A DNA stretch of 64,000 bases from Cyclobacterium salsum (GTDB lineage Bacteria > Bacteroidota > Bacteroidia > Cytophagales > Cyclobacteriaceae), in assembly GCF_010119245.1 (NCBI RefSeq), contig NZ_WNKG01000005.1:391330-455329 (forward strand), in the 5' to 3' direction. The notes under the pieces are model-generated. The model saw only the letters and a program-made list of their open reading frames with translations, searched no databases and was not told the origin of the DNA. Positions 46,689-55,207 of this stretch are shown one piece after another (position 1 is the first letter of the stretch; each line of letters opens with the position of its first letter). Both the position numbers and the translations under genes were made by a program.

Positions 46689-46841
46689 ATGGCTAAGAAA
46701 GTAGTAGCAACACTGAAAAAAGAAGGTGGTGTCTCGTATGCCAAAGTGATCAAAGCGGTTCGGTCCGAGAAGACCGGAGCCTATACCTTCAAGGAGGAAA
46801 TGGTGCCCAGTCCTTTGGTTCAGGAGACCCTTAAAAAATAA
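46689..46841 (+). CDS. DUF4295 small basic protein, probable ribosomal protein bL38
   Basis: 50 residues, MAKKVVATLKKEGGVSYAKV at the start, ending QETLKK. It is strongly basic and sits 30 bases after rpmG, its constant position in Bacteroidota. A Bacteroidota-specific ribosomal protein named bL38 was reported from the Flavobacterium johnsoniae ribosome; I link it to this family from memory. It is below the size limit of many gene callers. Confidence 0.85.
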   Translation: MAKKVVATLKKEGGVSYAKVIKAVRSEKTGAYTFKEEMVPSPLVQETLKK

Positions 46842-46870
46842 GGATTATCCCGCCATTCACGCATTTATAC

Positions 46871-46902
46871 ATCCCTTTCGGTTCTTATCGAAAGGGATTT
46901 TT
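46871..46902 (+). terminator. Terminator after the ribosomal trio
   Basis: ATCCCTTTCG (46871-46880) pairs perfectly with CGAAAGGGAT (46889-46898), followed by TTTTT. It separates the ribosomal genes from ftsY. Confidence 0.85.
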
Positions 46903-46931
46903 GCGTATATTCGGGTCATAGAAACGTACTT

Positions 46932-47888
46932 ATGGGAATATTTGGTTTTTTTTCTAAAGAGGAAAAAGAGAGTCTGGACAAGGGGCTGGAGAAATCCAGC
47001 AATAACCTTTTTTCAAAGCTGGGCAAAGCCATCGTGGGCAAGTCCAAAGTGGATGAGGATATCCTGGATGAGCTGGAAGAGATCCTGATCACCTCCGATG
47101 TAGGTGTGGATACCACCATCAAGATCATCCGGCGCATTGAAGAGCGGGTGGCCCGAGACAAATATGTGAATACCGCCGAACTGGACCTACTGTTACGGGA
47201 GGAGGTGTCCGGACTTTTGGAGGAGAACAATACCCAGGATCTGGGCGACTTTGACCTTCCGGAAGGCAAAAAGCCCTACGTCATCATGGTAGTAGGGGTC
47301 AACGGGGTGGGCAAGACGACGACGATCGGAAAACTGGCCCACCAATTCAAGCAGGCCGGAAAGTCAGTGGTGCTGGGAGCGGCGGATACCTTCCGGGCAG
47401 CTGCCGTGGACCAGCTTATCCTCTGGGGGGAACGGGTGGACGTGCCGGTTATCTCCCATGGCATGAACACCGACCCTGCTTCGGTAGCCTTTGACACGGT
47501 AAAAAAGGCCGTGGAAATGAAGGCGGATGTGGTGATTGTGGATACGGCGGGCCGGCTACATACCAAGGTCAACCTGATGAACGAACTGACCAAGATCAAG
47601 CGGGTGATGCAAAAATTCATCCCTGAGGCGCCGCATGAGATTTTGCTGGTATTGGATGGCTCTACCGGTCAGAATGCCTTTATTCAGGCCAAGGAATTTA
47701 CCAAAGCGACCGAGATCAGCGCCCTGGCCATCACCAAACTGGACGGGACGGCCAAAGGAGGTGTGGTCATCGGCATTTCGGATCAATTCAAGATTCCGGT
47801 AAAGTATATTGGGGTGGGAGAGAAGATGACGGATTTGCAGGTCTTTGACCGCCGGGAATTTGTGGATTCGCTTTTTAAGAAAAAGTGA
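46932..47888 (+). CDS. ftsY: Signal recognition particle receptor FtsY
   Basis: 318 residues. GTPase that docks the SRP-ribosome complex at the membrane. The N domain (about 15-100) is followed by the G domain: VVGVNGVGKTTTIGKLAHQF, ADTFRAAAVDQL, VIVDTAGRLHTKVN, and AITKLDGTAKGGVVIG. It has only a very short N-terminal membrane-targeting region (MGIFGFFSKEEKESLDKGL), as in other short FtsY proteins. It is the last core gene before the repeat-bounded island. Confidence 0.96.
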   Translation: MGIFGFFSKEEKESLDKGLEKSSNNLFSKLGKAIVGKSKVDEDILDELEEILITSDVGVDTTIKIIRRIEERVARDKYVNTAELDLLLREEVSGLLEENNTQDLGDFDLPEGKKPYVIMVVGVNGVGKTTTIGKLAHQFKQAGKSVVLGAADTFRAAAVDQLILWGERVDVPVISHGMNTDPASVAFDTVKKAVEMKADVVIVDTAGRLHTKVNLMNELTKIKRVMQKFIPEAPHEILLVLDGSTGQNAFIQAKEFTKATEISALAITKLDGTAKGGVVIGISDQFKIPVKYIGVGEKMTDLQVFDRREFVDSLFKKK

Positions 47889-47906
47889 GGTTAGGGAAAA
47901 GAACAA

Positions 47907-48219
47907 AACCTTTGAGGTCCCAAAGACCTCAAAGGTTTCGGGCATTGACCTTTGGGGTTTCCCCAACCCCGAAGGTCTTTTCTGGAACGTGTACGTTTAA
48001 AACCTTTGAGGTCCCAAAGACCTCAAAGGTTTCGGGTATTGACCATTGGGGTTTCTTCAACCCCGAAGGTCTTTCTTGGAACGTGTACGTTTGAAACCTT
48101 CGAGGTCTCAAAGACCTCAAAGGTTTAAGACTATTGACCTTTGGGGTTTTCCCAACCCCGAAGGTCTGACTCGGAGCGTTCACGAAAAAACCATCGAGGT
48201 CTCAAAGACCTCAAAGGTT
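47907..48219. repeat. 94-bp tandem repeat array (left copy)
   Basis: About 3.3 units start at 47907, 48000, 48094 and 48188, so the period is 93-94 bases. Each unit holds two palindromes: AAACCTTTGAGGTC facing GACCTCAAAGGTTT with a five-base loop, and GACCTTTGGGGTT facing AACCCCGAAGGTC. A spacer with ACGTGTACGTTT or GCGTTCACGAAAA lies between units. The same unit recurs at the right end of the window. No spacers or cas genes occur, so it is not CRISPR. Confidence 0.9.
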
Positions 48220-48683
48220 ATTGCTGTCTCTTTTATCATACAGCAGCCCAGCTTCCTGCAGGGACTGGTAAACGCCGATTTTTTCCTGATTATCCTCAAG
48301 TAAAAAGGAGCGGATAAGCTCCCGTTGCAATCCGGTAGCCCTCAATTTCCCCAAAGCATGTCCATCCCGGAGCAGCATCAGGCTGGACTGGGGGTAGAAC
48401 TCCGCCAATACATCGTATTGCGGCCTTTGATTTGCACCAGGTTAAATTCATCCGCCAGTTCCCGGAGCTCCATGCCTTGCTGAAAATAGCTGTCCAGTGG
48501 ATCCTCCAGAAGCAGGATGGTTTCTTTTTGTTCCTCGTAGGGTTGGAAGAGGGTATAACTGATTTCTATTTGCTTGCCGCGGGGATCCCGGTGGTCCAGG
48601 GGCACGGATATAAACCTACTGGTATCAGAAGGCGACAGGATAAAACATGAGAATACACTTAGTATTTGTAGAAAGGCTATCAA
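48211..48683 (-). pseudogene. Alpha/beta-hydrolase with internal deletion and frameshift
   Basis: The upstream frame (48683 to about 48424) begins with a signal-like start and SRFISVPLDHRDPRGKQIEI, the N-terminal strand pattern of TAP/prolyl-aminopeptidase-type hydrolases. A different frame then supplies YDVLAEFYPQSSLMLLRDGHA, the C-terminal region holding the catalytic histidine loop. The central fold, including the nucleophile elbow, is missing. The gene is therefore dead. It begins with TTG in this reading. Confidence 0.65.
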
Positions 48684-48843
48684 AACAGCGTTTGATTTAC
48701 GTTTACAATCGGAGGCCTAAAGAATTTCTCCTTAAACTCAGCTAGGGAAGGGGTCCAGTAGGTGAAAATAGCTTGTTTAAAAATCTAATCCAATTATGAA
48801 TATAGTCTGTATCGTTAAAGGATGTGAAATAGTGCCTTTTTTG

Positions 48844-49947
48844 TTAGTCGAACGAAGGTAAATCAAAAACAGCAATTCCAGGATCTTCATCTGTGGTGAT
48901 ACCATACAATTTGCCGGCCTGCTCATTTACGGCAAGGGCCCGGATGCTCGTATCCAGTTTTAATTCACAGATAATAGTGCCCTGTAGATCAAATACGTAG
49001 ATTTCAGTAGCATATTCGCTGCCTTCACGTACTTCCCTGAATGTTCTGCCACAATAGAGGCCATAAATGTAATCATCACTTACCTCTACGGCTGCATAAG
49101 CCATGGGTTCGTTGATGTCTACGATGACACCATTGGATTTACCGCCGGAAGTCGCTGCTGTAAACTCAGGAATAAAATTATATGGACCATCTACCAGATA
49201 TATTTGTTCCGATTTCTTATCTAAAATTTCCAGGCGGTCCCGGTATGCACTGGCATATGCGTAGGTTTGGTTACGTTGATTTCCCTGAAAATAGCCTAGG
49301 TGCAGATCGGCCATCATGTAATTAGTAAAATCTTTTCGAACCAAAATGTCTTTCCATTTGCCATAATTTTTAATTCGCTGCCCATCCAAACTAAATTCTA
49401 CGAATCGAAAGGGATCGTTGACCATTCGGCACATCACCGTGCTATCGGAAGAAAACTTCATCGCCATTGCCATAAAAAAATCTCCCTCTTGTTTGATTTG
49501 ATTGGAAGAAAGGGAGGCCGTGTCTTCCAGACTGAATTCGGAAAACCGCTTCTCCATGGCACTGTACACCCAAAATGTATTTTCATTTGAACCTGCATCC
49601 ATTCCGGCAACATCTGAAAGTTCTCCTGGACCAAATCCGATCACTCCTTTAGCGCCCAGGTAATCCATTTTTTGGCTGTGAATAAGGTGAATGGGAGGGA
49701 ATTCGTCATAGGTTCTTCTGCTCTCTCCTACAATTAACAATTCATTATTCGTGAACAGGGTATAAGGCATTTTTAGTTCAGGATAATATATTTTTTTACC
49801 CTGAAGGGAGATCGACTCTGGCAGCGTTTCGAAGGTGAAGGTTTTTTCGTTTTTAGCCCGCTTTGTATTTGGTGCGCAAGAAAAAATGAATGTAGATGCG
49901 GTAAAAGGAATCGCTAGTAATAATGACAAGCCTCGAAGATAGATCAT
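48844..49947 (-). CDS. Six-bladed beta-propeller lipoprotein, BF3164-like
   Basis: 367 residues from ATG 49947. The N-terminus has a lipoprotein signal ending TFIFSC, so the mature protein is probably anchored by lipid. The rest is beta-rich with repeated strands such as PYTLFTNNELLIVGESRR and MDYLGAKGVIGFGPGELSDV, the loop pattern GxGPGE seen in Bacteroidota propeller lipoproteins of the BF3164 type. Function unknown. It is one of six such genes in the island and the most divergent. Confidence 0.75.
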   Translation of the reverse strand: MIYLRGLSLLLAIPFTASTFIFSCAPNTKRAKNEKTFTFETLPESISLQGKKIYYPELKMPYTLFTNNELLIVGESRRTYDEFPPIHLIHSQKMDYLGAKGVIGFGPGELSDVAGMDAGSNENTFWVYSAMEKRFSEFSLEDTASLSSNQIKQEGDFFMAMAMKFSSDSTVMCRMVNDPFRFVEFSLDGQRIKNYGKWKDILVRKDFTNYMMADLHLGYFQGNQRNQTYAYASAYRDRLEILDKKSEQIYLVDGPYNFIPEFTAATSGGKSNGVIVDINEPMAYAAVEVSDDYIYGLYCGRTFREVREGSEYATEIYVFDLQGTIICELKLDTSIRALAVNEQAGKLYGITTDEDPGIAVFDLPSFD

Positions 49948-50031
49948 TGTTTTTTGGGGTGGGTTTGGCTTTAAATTAATATAAATAATATAGAAAAATA
50001 ACATCTGTTATTCAGGGCTTCTAAATTTCAT

Positions 50032-50172
50032 TTACAATTTACTCATCCCCAAACGGACAAATCCCATTTCATCATTCCCATTCTCATAAATCCAAATTTT
50101 CCCACCGTTCGCAAAATGTTTACCCGGCTTTTTGTTCATTTGGGGGGGGCTTAAGTCGTTTAATAGTATCAT
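50032..50172 (-). pseudogene. C-terminal remnant of a propeller lipoprotein
   Basis: A 46-codon frame just downstream of the 50179 gene encodes, after a short unrelated start, KHFANGGKIWIYENGNDEMG and then FVRLGMSKL. This resembles the last strand of the island's propeller proteins (compare LLRNGGLWMVGKEDPNTEKD in the neighbour). It looks like the tail of a deleted paralogue. Confidence 0.5.
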
Positions 50173-50178
50173 CTTTTA

Positions 50179-51351
50179 TCACTCCATTTTTTTAAGCTCT
50201 AAATTGTATAGCATGAAATAGTCTTTTTCTGTATTGGGGTCTTCCTTTCCTACCATCCATAGCCCGCCATTGCGGAGTAGCATTTCCTCAGCCACTAGTC
50301 CCTTTGGAACAAAATCGTTTAACCGAATACCCAATGAATCAAAAATGGCAATTCTATTTGGGTATTTTTCTTGCATGCGCTCTCGAAAAAACGTTGCCTC
50401 TTCTGGTGATTTATTCATTAACGCCTGTTCAATATCCACTCTATTAAATCCTGGAAAATAAGAAATAATATAATATCCATCGATAATATTAATGGCCTCT
50501 ATTCTGCCGGTTCTATTACGTAAATGCATGAAGTTAGCGACGGAAGAATAGTCATTTCCACCTTTAAAATAGCGATATTCCTCAAGATCAAGTGGAATTT
50601 TCTTTACCAGGGCGTAGGGAGCTACGCTTTTAAAAGCATAAATAACGGGTTCTATGCCAAATGCTACATATATTAGATCTTCTGAAATCGTGAAAATTGG
50701 TTTCCAGGAATGAGCAAAGAAATATTTTCCGTTTCGAAAGATACTGGTCTCTGGAATCTTAAGAAACGGTTCCCTCTCTCCTGTTTCAGGGTCAAGCCAA
50801 GAGAGCAAATATAAATCCTTATAATGATCACTGTCACGTACGTTTACGCCGCGATAGTCCTGTTCCTCAAAAATATAACGATCCCCAATTTTTTCCATCC
50901 CAAACTGCATAGCAAGTTGTTTGAATATGGGAGGTTGAAAATCTTGGTGATCTACCTGAGATAAAAGCTTTCCTGAAAAATCATATCTTAAAAACCCATT
51001 GGATCCATAGGCAATAAATGAGCTGTCGCTTTCAATTTTAAGGGTAGAAATAAGGCCACCGTAGCTATCAGGAACATCCCCGGATTTTAAATAGGAATGT
51101 AAGATGTTCCCATCAAAATCCGCTACCAGGATTTTTGCCAAGAACTCCTTTTGTTCCATAAAGACTACCGTTTCAGATAATGGGTCAATATCATGTACAA
51201 TAGGAGTACCTAAATAGTAAATCTGTATGCTGTCCAACTTTTGGAGTGAAACGGTATTAACCGCTTTTTCGGATGCTGTATGTTCTTTTTTTTCACAGGA
51301 ACTTAAAAATGTGAGTATGGTAAAAAGGAAGATCAAATTCTTCATATACAT
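50179..51351 (-). CDS. Six-bladed beta-propeller lipoprotein, DUF4221-like
   Basis: 390 residues. The N-terminus MYMKNLIFLFTILTFLSSC is a lipoprotein signal. The mature part begins VSLQKLDSIQIYYLGTPIV, the strand that opens all DUF4221-like proteins of this island (compare the lines at 53925, 61338 and 62558). It contains repeated propeller strands, a conserved DPETGEREPFLKIPET-type turn and a C-terminal blade. Start 51351 or 51345 both give the signal. Function unknown; surface or periplasmic. Confidence 0.75.
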   Translation of the reverse strand: MYMKNLIFLFTILTFLSSCEKKEHTASEKAVNTVSLQKLDSIQIYYLGTPIVHDIDPLSETVVFMEQKEFLAKILVADFDGNILHSYLKSGDVPDSYGGLISTLKIESDSSFIAYGSNGFLRYDFSGKLLSQVDHQDFQPPIFKQLAMQFGMEKIGDRYIFEEQDYRGVNVRDSDHYKDLYLLSWLDPETGEREPFLKIPETSIFRNGKYFFAHSWKPIFTISEDLIYVAFGIEPVIYAFKSVAPYALVKKIPLDLEEYRYFKGGNDYSSVANFMHLRNRTGRIEAINIIDGYYIISYFPGFNRVDIEQALMNKSPEEATFFRERMQEKYPNRIAIFDSLGIRLNDFVPKGLVAEEMLLRNGGLWMVGKEDPNTEKDYFMLYNLELKKME

Positions 51352-51617
51352 TTTAGCCGTTGAATTTGGTATAATTTATCTTAGTTAACTCAATTTAACA
51401 AATAGATATGTGGTTGTCAATCGGAAAACCTAATTTAAATTCGAGTTTTTATTTTATTATTGGCTCTTACTTACGTAGTGTCAGTACCCATGCTATTAAA
51501 TAGTTGTAAAGTAGAGGAGCTTTATGAAATGATAAAGAGGTTTTTAGAAATTTGGAAAAAAGTTCCCCGTTTCGGAGCATCATGCTTTTGGTCTCTACAA
51601 TAAACTAAAGATTCGCA

Positions 51618-51639
51618 TTTACTCAATATATTGAGTAAA
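51618..51639. promoter_or_regulatory. Perfect 22-bp palindrome
   Basis: Half-site TTTACTCAATA joined to its exact inverse. It ends six bases before the ATG of the ATPase remnant on the plus strand, the position of an operator or promoter element. Confidence 0.6.
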
Positions 51640-51645
51640 ATAATT

Positions 51646-51795
51646 ATGGCATACCAAAGAACAGAAAAAACAGGAAAGCTATCCGGCTTGGGGGCTTTTG
51701 ACAAAAAATTCAAACCTGAAAAATCCCTGCTGATAGGGGAAGCTGGCGTTCATTGGCAAGAATTTTTGCAAACGAATGTGTTGGATTTGTTTTAA
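51646..51795 (+). pseudogene. C-terminal remnant of an AAA/DUF4143 ATPase
   Basis: 49 codons reading LSGLGAFDKKFKPEKSLLIG then EAGVHWQEFLQTNVLDLF. This fits the C-terminal nuclease-like end of DUF4143-type AAA ATPases, where a G-x-F-x-x-K-F block precedes LLVG and a final EFL-x(4)-LDLF. All of the ATPase core is missing. The match is from memory and the fragment is short. Confidence 0.45.
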
Positions 51796-51890
51796 ATGGC
51801 AGACCTTGTGGCTTTCATTTATTGGTTTACCTGGGATAAAATTATTTTATAAATAGCAGAATATCAATCATTAAAGGTGTCATTTTATAA

Positions 51891-51912
51891 TTTACTCAAT
51901 ATAATGAGTAAA
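51891..51912. promoter_or_regulatory. Second, imperfect copy of the palindrome
   Basis: TTTACTCAATA followed by TAATGAGTAAA: the same 22-bp palindrome as at 51618 with one mismatch. The two copies bracket the ATPase remnant. A further TTACTCAA half-site follows. Confidence 0.6.
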
Positions 51913-52030
51913 ATTACTCAACAGAAAGTCATAAGTTTCATTGAAAACCTAAAAATGGCATTTCGGTTTGAGAAAAACACTTGGATGGAATTAATCCATT
52001 GATTGAATGTATTTCCTGCAGGGAGATATA

Positions 52031-52117
52031 GATCCGGTACACCACCACAAAGTGCCTTTTATCCCAATGGGCGATCAGGGGAAACTGTGCCTGTTTCAGC
52101 CGGTTAAAGTCATCTGT
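52031..52117 (-). pseudogene. Remnant of a C39 peptidase domain (double-glycine exporter)
   Basis: The minus strand encodes TDDFNRLKQAQ followed by FPLIAHWDKRHFVVVYRI. This matches the block around the catalytic histidine of C39 peptidase domains, which in exporters reads LPCIVHWNQNHFVVVYK or similar. C39 domains form the N-terminus of ABC exporters that cut leaders after a double glycine. The N-terminal cysteine part and the whole transporter are missing: a hairpin repeat element starts directly upstream at about 52131. Only about 29 residues remain. Confidence 0.6.
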
Positions 52118-52130
52118 CTATGCTTTTTAG

Positions 52131-52420
52131 CTTGTTACTGCCCAATCTAATGGATAAAATCAAAAAATATAAGTGAATAAGTGTATTTCCCTTGAACTGC
52201 CCCATTTTTCCCGTGAACGGGCGGTATATTTTTTTCTATATCGGATGTGGGGTTTGCCAAACATATTTCGCCCCGGCAGGGCTTGGGTTCCCGTTTCGGG
52301 TTTAGACACAGGGCTGCACCCTGTGTTTGGGTATTGCGCACTTTCAGTGCTTGAGATTCTGTTCGTTTTCCAGTCATCCACGCCCTGAAATGGGGAGAAA
52401 CCTCAGCTTGCATTAAAATA
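52131..52420. repeat. Multi-hairpin dispersed repeat, copy 1
   Basis: Begins TTACTGCCCAATCTAATGG and contains a series of short hairpins: CCCGTGAACGGG, GCCCCGGCAGGGC, CAGGGCTGCACCCTG and GCACTTTCAGTGC. About 80 percent or more similar by eye to three copies at 55.7-56.4 kb. Short frames through it are artefacts. Confidence 0.85.
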
Positions 52421-52538
52421 ATTAAAGATATAATTCAAATAGGGGTAATTATCTTCCCCGTAAATGGGCGGTTTTATGCCCTGAAAGAAATGATTGTCCG
52501 GAATGGTGTGATGATTCGATGATGTGATGGTTTGATGA

Positions 52539-53615
52539 TTATCTTAACTTAACAATTCCAATTTCGGGATTTTCTTCCTCAGTGGATAGGTCGCTAAATG
52601 CTTTCTTTTTGGTATAATAAAAGAGATCCGCATCCAAATCCAACGGTCTCAAAAACACAGGATCGCCATCAGCATCGGTCAATCCCTTGCTAAGGTTGTA
52701 TCCTATTTTGTTTTTCTTGTCATACAGAAACATGAATGGTTCCCAATCTTGGGCATATTCTAAAATATAATATGAAGAACTGTTCACAACGTTATACAGC
52801 AAAAGCGTTTGGTAACCCTGCTCATTCAGGGATTGGGCCCGTTCAAAATGGAACTTAATAGCTGGTTTTATCATCCCATCTGATAACTGGTACAAAGTGT
52901 CCCGGAGCGTATTTTCCGGTGTAAGAACCGGCATGAACAAAAATATTCCTTCTCCAGTATCTGACAACCAATACCTAAACCAATAGCCTCCTATTTGTAT
53001 TTTGTCCAAAATCACCCTCCTAAAGGGAATGGTATCTGAAATCTCGAAAGTATTACCCAGCTTGTAGAGGTTGGTCTGATTAGCAGTTTTATCCCCAACC
53101 TTTATCCCTATCTCCTCAGAAACTATCCATAGGTCTCCATCCAAAACTTTCAAATACCCTATAGGATAGCCCAATTTTCTTTCTTCGACAAGCCCTAAGT
53201 CAGCTCCAAAAACCAAAAGCTTATTGTATGATGAAACATAGATTAGACCTGAAGCAGAATCGATATCCATAGAAGTAACCAGTTTATACTCTCCTGGACC
53301 CTCGCCTTCCTCACCCAAAAATTGAATAAAATTTCCTTCCAAATCAAAAATTGAAACCTTTTTTTTATCAGAGACAAATAACCTGTCTTTATATAATTTA
53401 ACATCAACAATATTTCCAAGAAAAACGCCATCTTTTGTCTCTAATTTTATCTTCTTATCTGTGATGGCTAGTTCAGAAAGGAGAACAGGTTCATCTATTT
53501 TATTTGGGACATGTATCGATGTAAGGTCCGTTTTTGGGGTTTTACTACAACCAAATATCAAAAAAGGGGAAGCAACGAATAATAGAAAAACACGAATAGA
53601 ATTTTTACCTAACAT
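52539..53615 (-). CDS. Six-bladed beta-propeller lipoprotein, 6-NHL type
   Basis: 358 residues from ATG 53615. Lipoprotein signal ends PFLIFGC. The mature part shows NHL-like blades: VDVKLYKDRLFVSDKKKVSIFDLEGNFIQFLG, EEGEGPGEYKLVTSMDID and ASGLIYVSSYNKLLVFG. The GEGPGEY turn is typical of the Bacteroidota 6-bladed family. It follows the peptide gene (53697-53928) by 81 bases on the same strand and ends a peptide-propeller-peptide-propeller run. Confidence 0.78.
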   Translation of the reverse strand: MLGKNSIRVFLLFVASPFLIFGCSKTPKTDLTSIHVPNKIDEPVLLSELAITDKKIKLETKDGVFLGNIVDVKLYKDRLFVSDKKKVSIFDLEGNFIQFLGEEGEGPGEYKLVTSMDIDSASGLIYVSSYNKLLVFGADLGLVEERKLGYPIGYLKVLDGDLWIVSEEIGIKVGDKTANQTNLYKLGNTFEISDTIPFRRVILDKIQIGGYWFRYWLSDTGEGIFLFMPVLTPENTLRDTLYQLSDGMIKPAIKFHFERAQSLNEQGYQTLLLYNVVNSSSYYILEYAQDWEPFMFLYDKKNKIGYNLSKGLTDADGDPVFLRPLDLDADLFYYTKKKAFSDLSTEEENPEIGIVKLR

Positions 53616-53696
53616 AGCGTTGTAAAGTTTTAAATAATGGAGGATCAACAGACCCTCCATTTCATTAGTCAATAGTTCGCAACACAAATTGTACTG

Positions 53697-53928
53697 TTAA
53701 TCTTGTCCGCTACAATGGCTACCTACTTCACAAATTTTGGTTGGATCCCCGGAGCAATCCCAAAGGGAAAAAGGTTCACCACCATCACAGGTGCATACCC
53801 ATTGGCAGTTCGTACTACCTCCAGATCCCCAATAAATGGTCCCCATCTGACTTCGTTGTAGCACATCCGTTGCTGCCAGCTTTAATTTTTAAACACACAA
53901 AATATTTTTGAAGCCTTCTACTTTTCAT
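53697..53928 (-). pseudogene. Six-cysteine double-glycine peptide precursor, frameshifted
   Basis: The ATG at 53928 overlaps the stop of the upstream propeller gene (ATGA). It starts MKSRRLQKYFVCLK. At a run of five A (53886-53890) the frame breaks; with four A it would continue LKLAATDVLQRSQMGTIYW then GSGGS and a core with six cysteines (NCQWVCTCDGG ... DCSGD ... KICE ... HCSGQD). The LKLAA-x-DVLQR-x-Q leader and GSGGS are the same as in the intact peptide at 55208. The single-base change may be a real mutation or a sequence error. Confidence 0.7.
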
Positions 53929-55067
53929 TTTTGCTTCAATTCAAAAATTGAATAGTTGGAATGCTCAGGCTCTTTTGCTCCTTTAAATTTGTCCCGCAGC
54001 ATGATGCGATTTCCAGGTAATTTGATGAATTCCAAATGGGGTTCACAGATCATAGGAAACTCCATCTCTTGCTGAAAACCAGCTTCCAACAGGATCAAAC
54101 TGTACAAAGAAGGGTCGTGGAGAGGGAAACCTGAATTATTGATTTTTCGAGCCTCGGTGGCCGCCTCAGAAAGACCCTTATAATAAAGTACAGCAAACTT
54201 CTCATCCCCAAAGTTGAAAAGACCTGTATTCTTTGATTTATTGGAATGAAGGAAGCTCTCGTGATCAAATTTTATTTTTTTCTGTAACTTAAAATCTTCA
54301 GCTATATCATACACACCAATTTCCTTTGATCGTTCAAAAGTAAGGTAGAGAAGGTTTGCTTCCTTATCCAATGAGAATACCTGTGTAGGTTTAGTTTTCC
54401 CACTCTCTTCGTTTGATTCAAATTCCGGTAGCAATTCGGTTTCAAATGGTAGCTTCCATTCAATACTTTTTTTAGTTGGGTTATACTGCTCAATAAGATA
54501 GTCTGGACTGATTTCTTTGGCATTGCTACCAACAAAAGTATTTATTCCTGAGAAAAAACTAGTAAAAAAATAATTCTCTGAAGTGTCCGAAAGTGAATAA
54601 TAGGGTATGGCGACTTTTGGACCTGAATAAAATCTTAATTGAACATAAGAAGTAAAACGGATTCTTTCTTCAACTTCCCATTTTTCATTGTAACGAAGGA
54701 ATTCAATTGAACTAAGCATAAAATACCCCCCGTCTTCATCGTTAAAGGAGGCAGCTATTAGGCTTGAATTATACTCATTCGGACCTTCTCCCTCCCGGTA
54801 AACCGATTCCAGTATCTGTCCTTGATCATTAAAAACCAAAAACTCTTGCGTGATTTGGTCAAAGGCCAGGAAGCGATTGTTCACAGGGCTATAATCCAAT
54901 ACCCTGATGATGTTTCCCCGGTCTATTTGGATGGAATCTACCTTTTCCAGATAATAGGTGGGTGCAATTTGGTTTTGAGACCTGGTATTATTTTCTCTAC
55001 CGCATGAAAACCATAATAAGAGTAACAATATGTATTGTGTTTTTATTTCTTTGACTTCTTTAACCAT
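53925..55067 (-). CDS. Six-bladed beta-propeller lipoprotein, DUF4221-like
   Basis: 380 residues. Lipoprotein signal ends LLLLLWFSC. The mature part opens with YYLEKVDSIQIDRGNIIRVL and DYSPVNNRFLAFDQITQEFL, as in the other propellers, followed by REGEGPNEYNSSLIAASF, a GEGPxE turn. It lies between two six-cysteine peptide genes on the same strand: the intact one 140 bases upstream and the frameshifted one overlapping its stop. This layout suggests that the peptides and propellers act together. Function unknown. Confidence 0.78.
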   Translation of the reverse strand: MVKEVKEIKTQYILLLLLWFSCGRENNTRSQNQIAPTYYLEKVDSIQIDRGNIIRVLDYSPVNNRFLAFDQITQEFLVFNDQGQILESVYREGEGPNEYNSSLIAASFNDEDGGYFMLSSIEFLRYNEKWEVEERIRFTSYVQLRFYSGPKVAIPYYSLSDTSENYFFTSFFSGINTFVGSNAKEISPDYLIEQYNPTKKSIEWKLPFETELLPEFESNEESGKTKPTQVFSLDKEANLLYLTFERSKEIGVYDIAEDFKLQKKIKFDHESFLHSNKSKNTGLFNFGDEKFAVLYYKGLSEAATEARKINNSGFPLHDPSLYSLILLEAGFQQEMEFPMICEPHLEFIKLPGNRIMLRDKFKGAKEPEHSNYSIFELKQK

Positions 55068-55164
55068 CTTGAAGGTTTTTTTGCCGCTATTTCGTTATTG
55101 GCTTTGATGATTTAAACCCAATTGAAGAGCAATTTAATCTGAAAAATGAAATCATTTCTAAAAG

Positions 55165-55201
55165 CATCGATACTAACTTACAAAATAAGATAGTATCGAT
55201 G
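55165..55201. other. Perfect stem-loop after the peptide gene
   Basis: CATCGATACTA (55165-55175) pairs perfectly with TAGTATCGATG (55191-55201). It lies six bases past the peptide stop and ahead of the propeller gene. It could limit read-through, making more peptide than propeller. There is no strong T run. Confidence 0.6.
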
Positions 55202-55207
55202 GATGAT

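Larger units (their letters stand above)
51352..52538. other. Decayed intergenic region with several remnants
   Basis: About 1.2 kb without an intact gene. It holds two palindromes (51618-51639 and 51891-51912), a piece of an AAA ATPase (51646-51795), a C39 peptidase remnant (52031-52117) and a multi-hairpin repeat copy (52131-52420). The stretches 51352-51617 and 52421-52538 show nothing else. Confidence 0.7.

Noticed and set aside
47907..48219. CRISPR array
   Set aside because: The units are full-length tandem copies with near-identical spacers and no variable spacer of 30-40 bases, and no cas gene is near.
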